Below, piece after piece: positions 39,317 through 40,582 of a stretch of DNA of 40,582 bases. This DNA comes from DASUSH01 sp036375215 (GTDB lineage Bacteria > Actinomycetota > Thermoleophilia > Solirubrobacterales > 70-9): positions 1 to 40,582 of the forward strand of contig DASUSH010000081.1 in NCBI GenBank assembly GCA_036375215.1, written 5' to 3'. Under the pieces are notes generated by a model. That model saw only the letters and a program-made list of their open reading frames with translations, searched no databases and was not told the DNA's origin. The translations under genes were made by a program, and so were the position numbers. Every line of letters begins with the position of its first letter. Positions within the stretch are counted from its first letter, which is position 1.

Positions 39317-40582
39317 GTGGCAAACGCTGCGAACCCGGGTGGCCCGCTGCGCGCCGTGATCGCGGGGGGCGGCGTGGCCGGGCTCGAGGCCCTGCTGGCG
39401 CTGCGCTCGCTCGCCGGCGAGCGGGCCGAGGTCGTGCTGCTCACGCCGGGGGACGAGTTCGAGTTCCGCCCCCTCCTCGTCGCCGAGCCGTTCGGGCTCG
39501 AGCTGTCCATGCGCCTCGAGCTGGCGCCGATCGTCGCCGAGGCCGGGGCCGAGCACCGGCGCGAGGCGCTCGCGTCGGTCGATCCAGCGGCGCGCGTGGT
39601 GACGACCTCGGCGGGGGCCGAGATCGCCTACGACGCGCTCCTGGTCGCCCCCGGGGCGCGCCCGGTCGAGGCCGTCCCCGGCGCGCTCAGCTTCGCCGGA
39701 AAGGCCGAGCGCGCCCGCTTCCGCGAGCTCCTCGCCGCGCTTGGGCGGCGCGGCTCGAAGCGCCTCGCGTTCGCCGTCCCCGCCCGGGCGACCTGGGCGA
39801 TCGCGGCCTACGAGCTCGCCCTGCTCACCGCCGCCGAGCGCGACGCGCGCCGGCTCGAGGGCGTCGAGCTCGTCCTGGTAACCGGCGAGCCGGAGCCACT
39901 CGAGCTGCTCGGCCGGCCGGCGTCGCAGCTCGTCGCGGCGAAGCTCGCCGAGGCCGGGGTCGAGCTGCTCACGGGGAGCGCCGCGACGGCGTTCGAGCTC
40001 GGGGCCCTGCGGCTCGAGTCCGGCGAGGAGGTGCCGGCCGATCACGCCGTCGCCCTGCCCGGCCTCGAGGTCCCCGAGCTCCCCGGGTTGCCCCAGCGCG
40101 CGCGCGGGTTCGTCGACACCGACGTCCGCATGCACGTCGAGGGGCTCGAGGACGTCTGGGCGGCCGGTGACGTGACCTCGTTCGCGATCAAGCAGGGCGG
40201 GCTCGCCGCCCAGCAGGCCGACATCGCCGCCCGCGCGATCGCCGCCCGCGCCGGCGTCCACGTCGCGATGCAGCCCTTCGAGCCCGTCCTGCGCGCGGCG
40301 CTGATCACCGGCGGCGCGCTCGAGTTCATGCGCTCGGGCGGGGGGAAGGGCGAGGCCGCCGGGGCGCGGGCGCTGTGGTGGCCCCCGACGAAGGTCGCCG
40401 GCTCTTACCTCGGCCCGCTGCTGGCCCGCGCGGCTGGTGAGGACGCCGGCGAGCGCATGGCGGACCTCGAGCCATCGGGCGAGCCGGACGCCGACGAGGC
40501 CGAGCGCGAGAGCGCGACCAGGCTGGTGCTCGCCGCGGCCGAGGCCGACGCGCGCGCCGCCGACTTCGAGAGCGCCCTGCGC
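39317..40582 (+). CDS. FAD-dependent oxidoreductase, SQR/NDH-2-like, Cys-free paralogue 3 (3' end outside window)
   Basis: 422 codons are visible and the frame is open to the window edge. The N-terminal FAD motif is RAVIAGGGVAGLEALLAL; the second is VWAAGDVTSFAIKQGG, then AAQQADIAA. The family segment ALWWPPTKVAGSYLGPLL is present. No Cys occurs in the visible part, so an SQR reaction is ruled out if this holds to the end. The sequence ends inside a DARAADFESALR segment that matches the DARWGDYEAALR unit of paralogue 2, so a similar C-terminal extension continues beyond the window. GTG 39317 is supported by a -10 hexamer 6 bases upstream. Confidence 0.8.
   Translation, partial: MANAANPGGPLRAVIAGGGVAGLEALLALRSLAGERAEVVLLTPGDEFEFRPLLVAEPFGLELSMRLELAPIVAEAGAEHRREALASVDPAARVVTTSAGAEIAYDALLVAPGARPVEAVPGALSFAGKAERARFRELLAALGRRGSKRLAFAVPARATWAIAAYELALLTAAERDARRLEGVELVLVTGEPEPLELLGRPASQLVAAKLAEAGVELLTGSAATAFELGALRLESGEEVPADHAVALPGLEVPELPGLPQRARGFVDTDVRMHVEGLEDVWAAGDVTSFAIKQGGLAAQQADIAARAIAARAGVHVAMQPFEPVLRAALITGGALEFMRSGGGKGEAAGARALWWPPTKVAGSYLGPLLARAAGEDAGERMADLEPSGEPDADEAERESATRLVLAAAEADARAADFESALR

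Noticed and set aside
1..40582. Mobile element, prophage, CRISPR array or toxin-antitoxin system
   Set aside because: No transposase, integrase, repeat-spacer structure or recognisable toxin pair was seen, and base composition is even apart from about 40 bases near 3490.
1..40582. tRNA or other structured RNA genes
   Set aside because: Intergenic gaps are all under 200 bp and contain only short hairpins, promoters and operator sites; no tRNA-like cloverleaf was recognised by eye.

Overview
The window is very GC-rich and densely packed, and genes often overlap by 4 bp (ATGA) or 1 bp (TGATG). Gene content and the secG region suggest a high-GC actinobacterium, most likely of class Thermoleophilia (Solirubrobacterales-like). 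That placement is inference from style and gene content. I see no rRNA, tRNA, CRISPR array, insertion sequence or phage gene, and no gene-free stretch longer than 200 bp.

Layout. Bases 1-4184 look like housekeeping or unlinked genes: a partial secreted Gly-rich protein (minus strand), a DHA2-type MFS exporter, secG, a short oligopeptide-binding-like lipoprotein, and three tiny overlapping genes, two of them paralogues and one a zinc ribbon. From about 4.2 kb to the end the window reads as one hypoxia / anaerobic-survival island. It holds two beta-carbonic anhydrases with a flavoprotein oxidoreductase (minus). Next come a NarL/DevR-type response regulator and a convergent DevS-type two-GAF histidine kinase. 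A tandem universal stress protein (USP) and a wax ester synthase/diacylglycerol acyltransferase follow (plus). A 16-kb minus-strand gene train then reads, in transcription order: PEP synthase, NAD-formate dehydrogenase (fused FdsG-FdsB, then FdsA), formate/nitrite channel, NarG, NarH, NarJ, NarI, NarK, hemerythrin. After it come two more tandem USPs (plus), a TreT-like glycosyltransferase (minus), and a second flavoprotein followed by a pyruvate-type 2-oxoacid:ferredoxin oxidoreductase (gamma, alpha, beta), a GltD/ferredoxin fusion and a CpsB-like PHP phosphatase (plus). A PfkB sugar kinase (minus) and a third flavoprotein (plus, cut by the window end) close the window.

The inventory (DevR/DevS, USPs, Tgs-like acyltransferase, NarK/Nar, PfkB) matches the kinds of genes in the Mycobacterium tuberculosis DosR dormancy regulon, but here they lie together. 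The strongest new signal is a 17-bp imperfect palindrome, about TCCGTGGYSASTACSGA. It recurs in four divergent intergenic regions (6938-7105, 9439-9557, 28041-28233, 31457-31558). In three of them it forms arrays of three sites with centres 23-24 bp apart. TANNNT -10 hexamers lie 30-32 bp from the promoter-proximal centre on five of the six flanks. I infer that this is the operator of the local DevR-like regulator and that it drives most of the island.

A plausible shared physiology is as follows. When oxygen falls, the cell respires nitrate with formate or NADH. It routes carbon through acetyl-CoA/pyruvate/PEP using ferredoxin chemistry and CO2/bicarbonate interconversion, stores lipid, makes trehalose and expresses USPs. 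Three paralogous SQR-like flavoproteins lack the SQR cysteines and share a WWPP-x-KV-x-G motif. They are the least understood part and may be a distinct enzyme family of this regulon.
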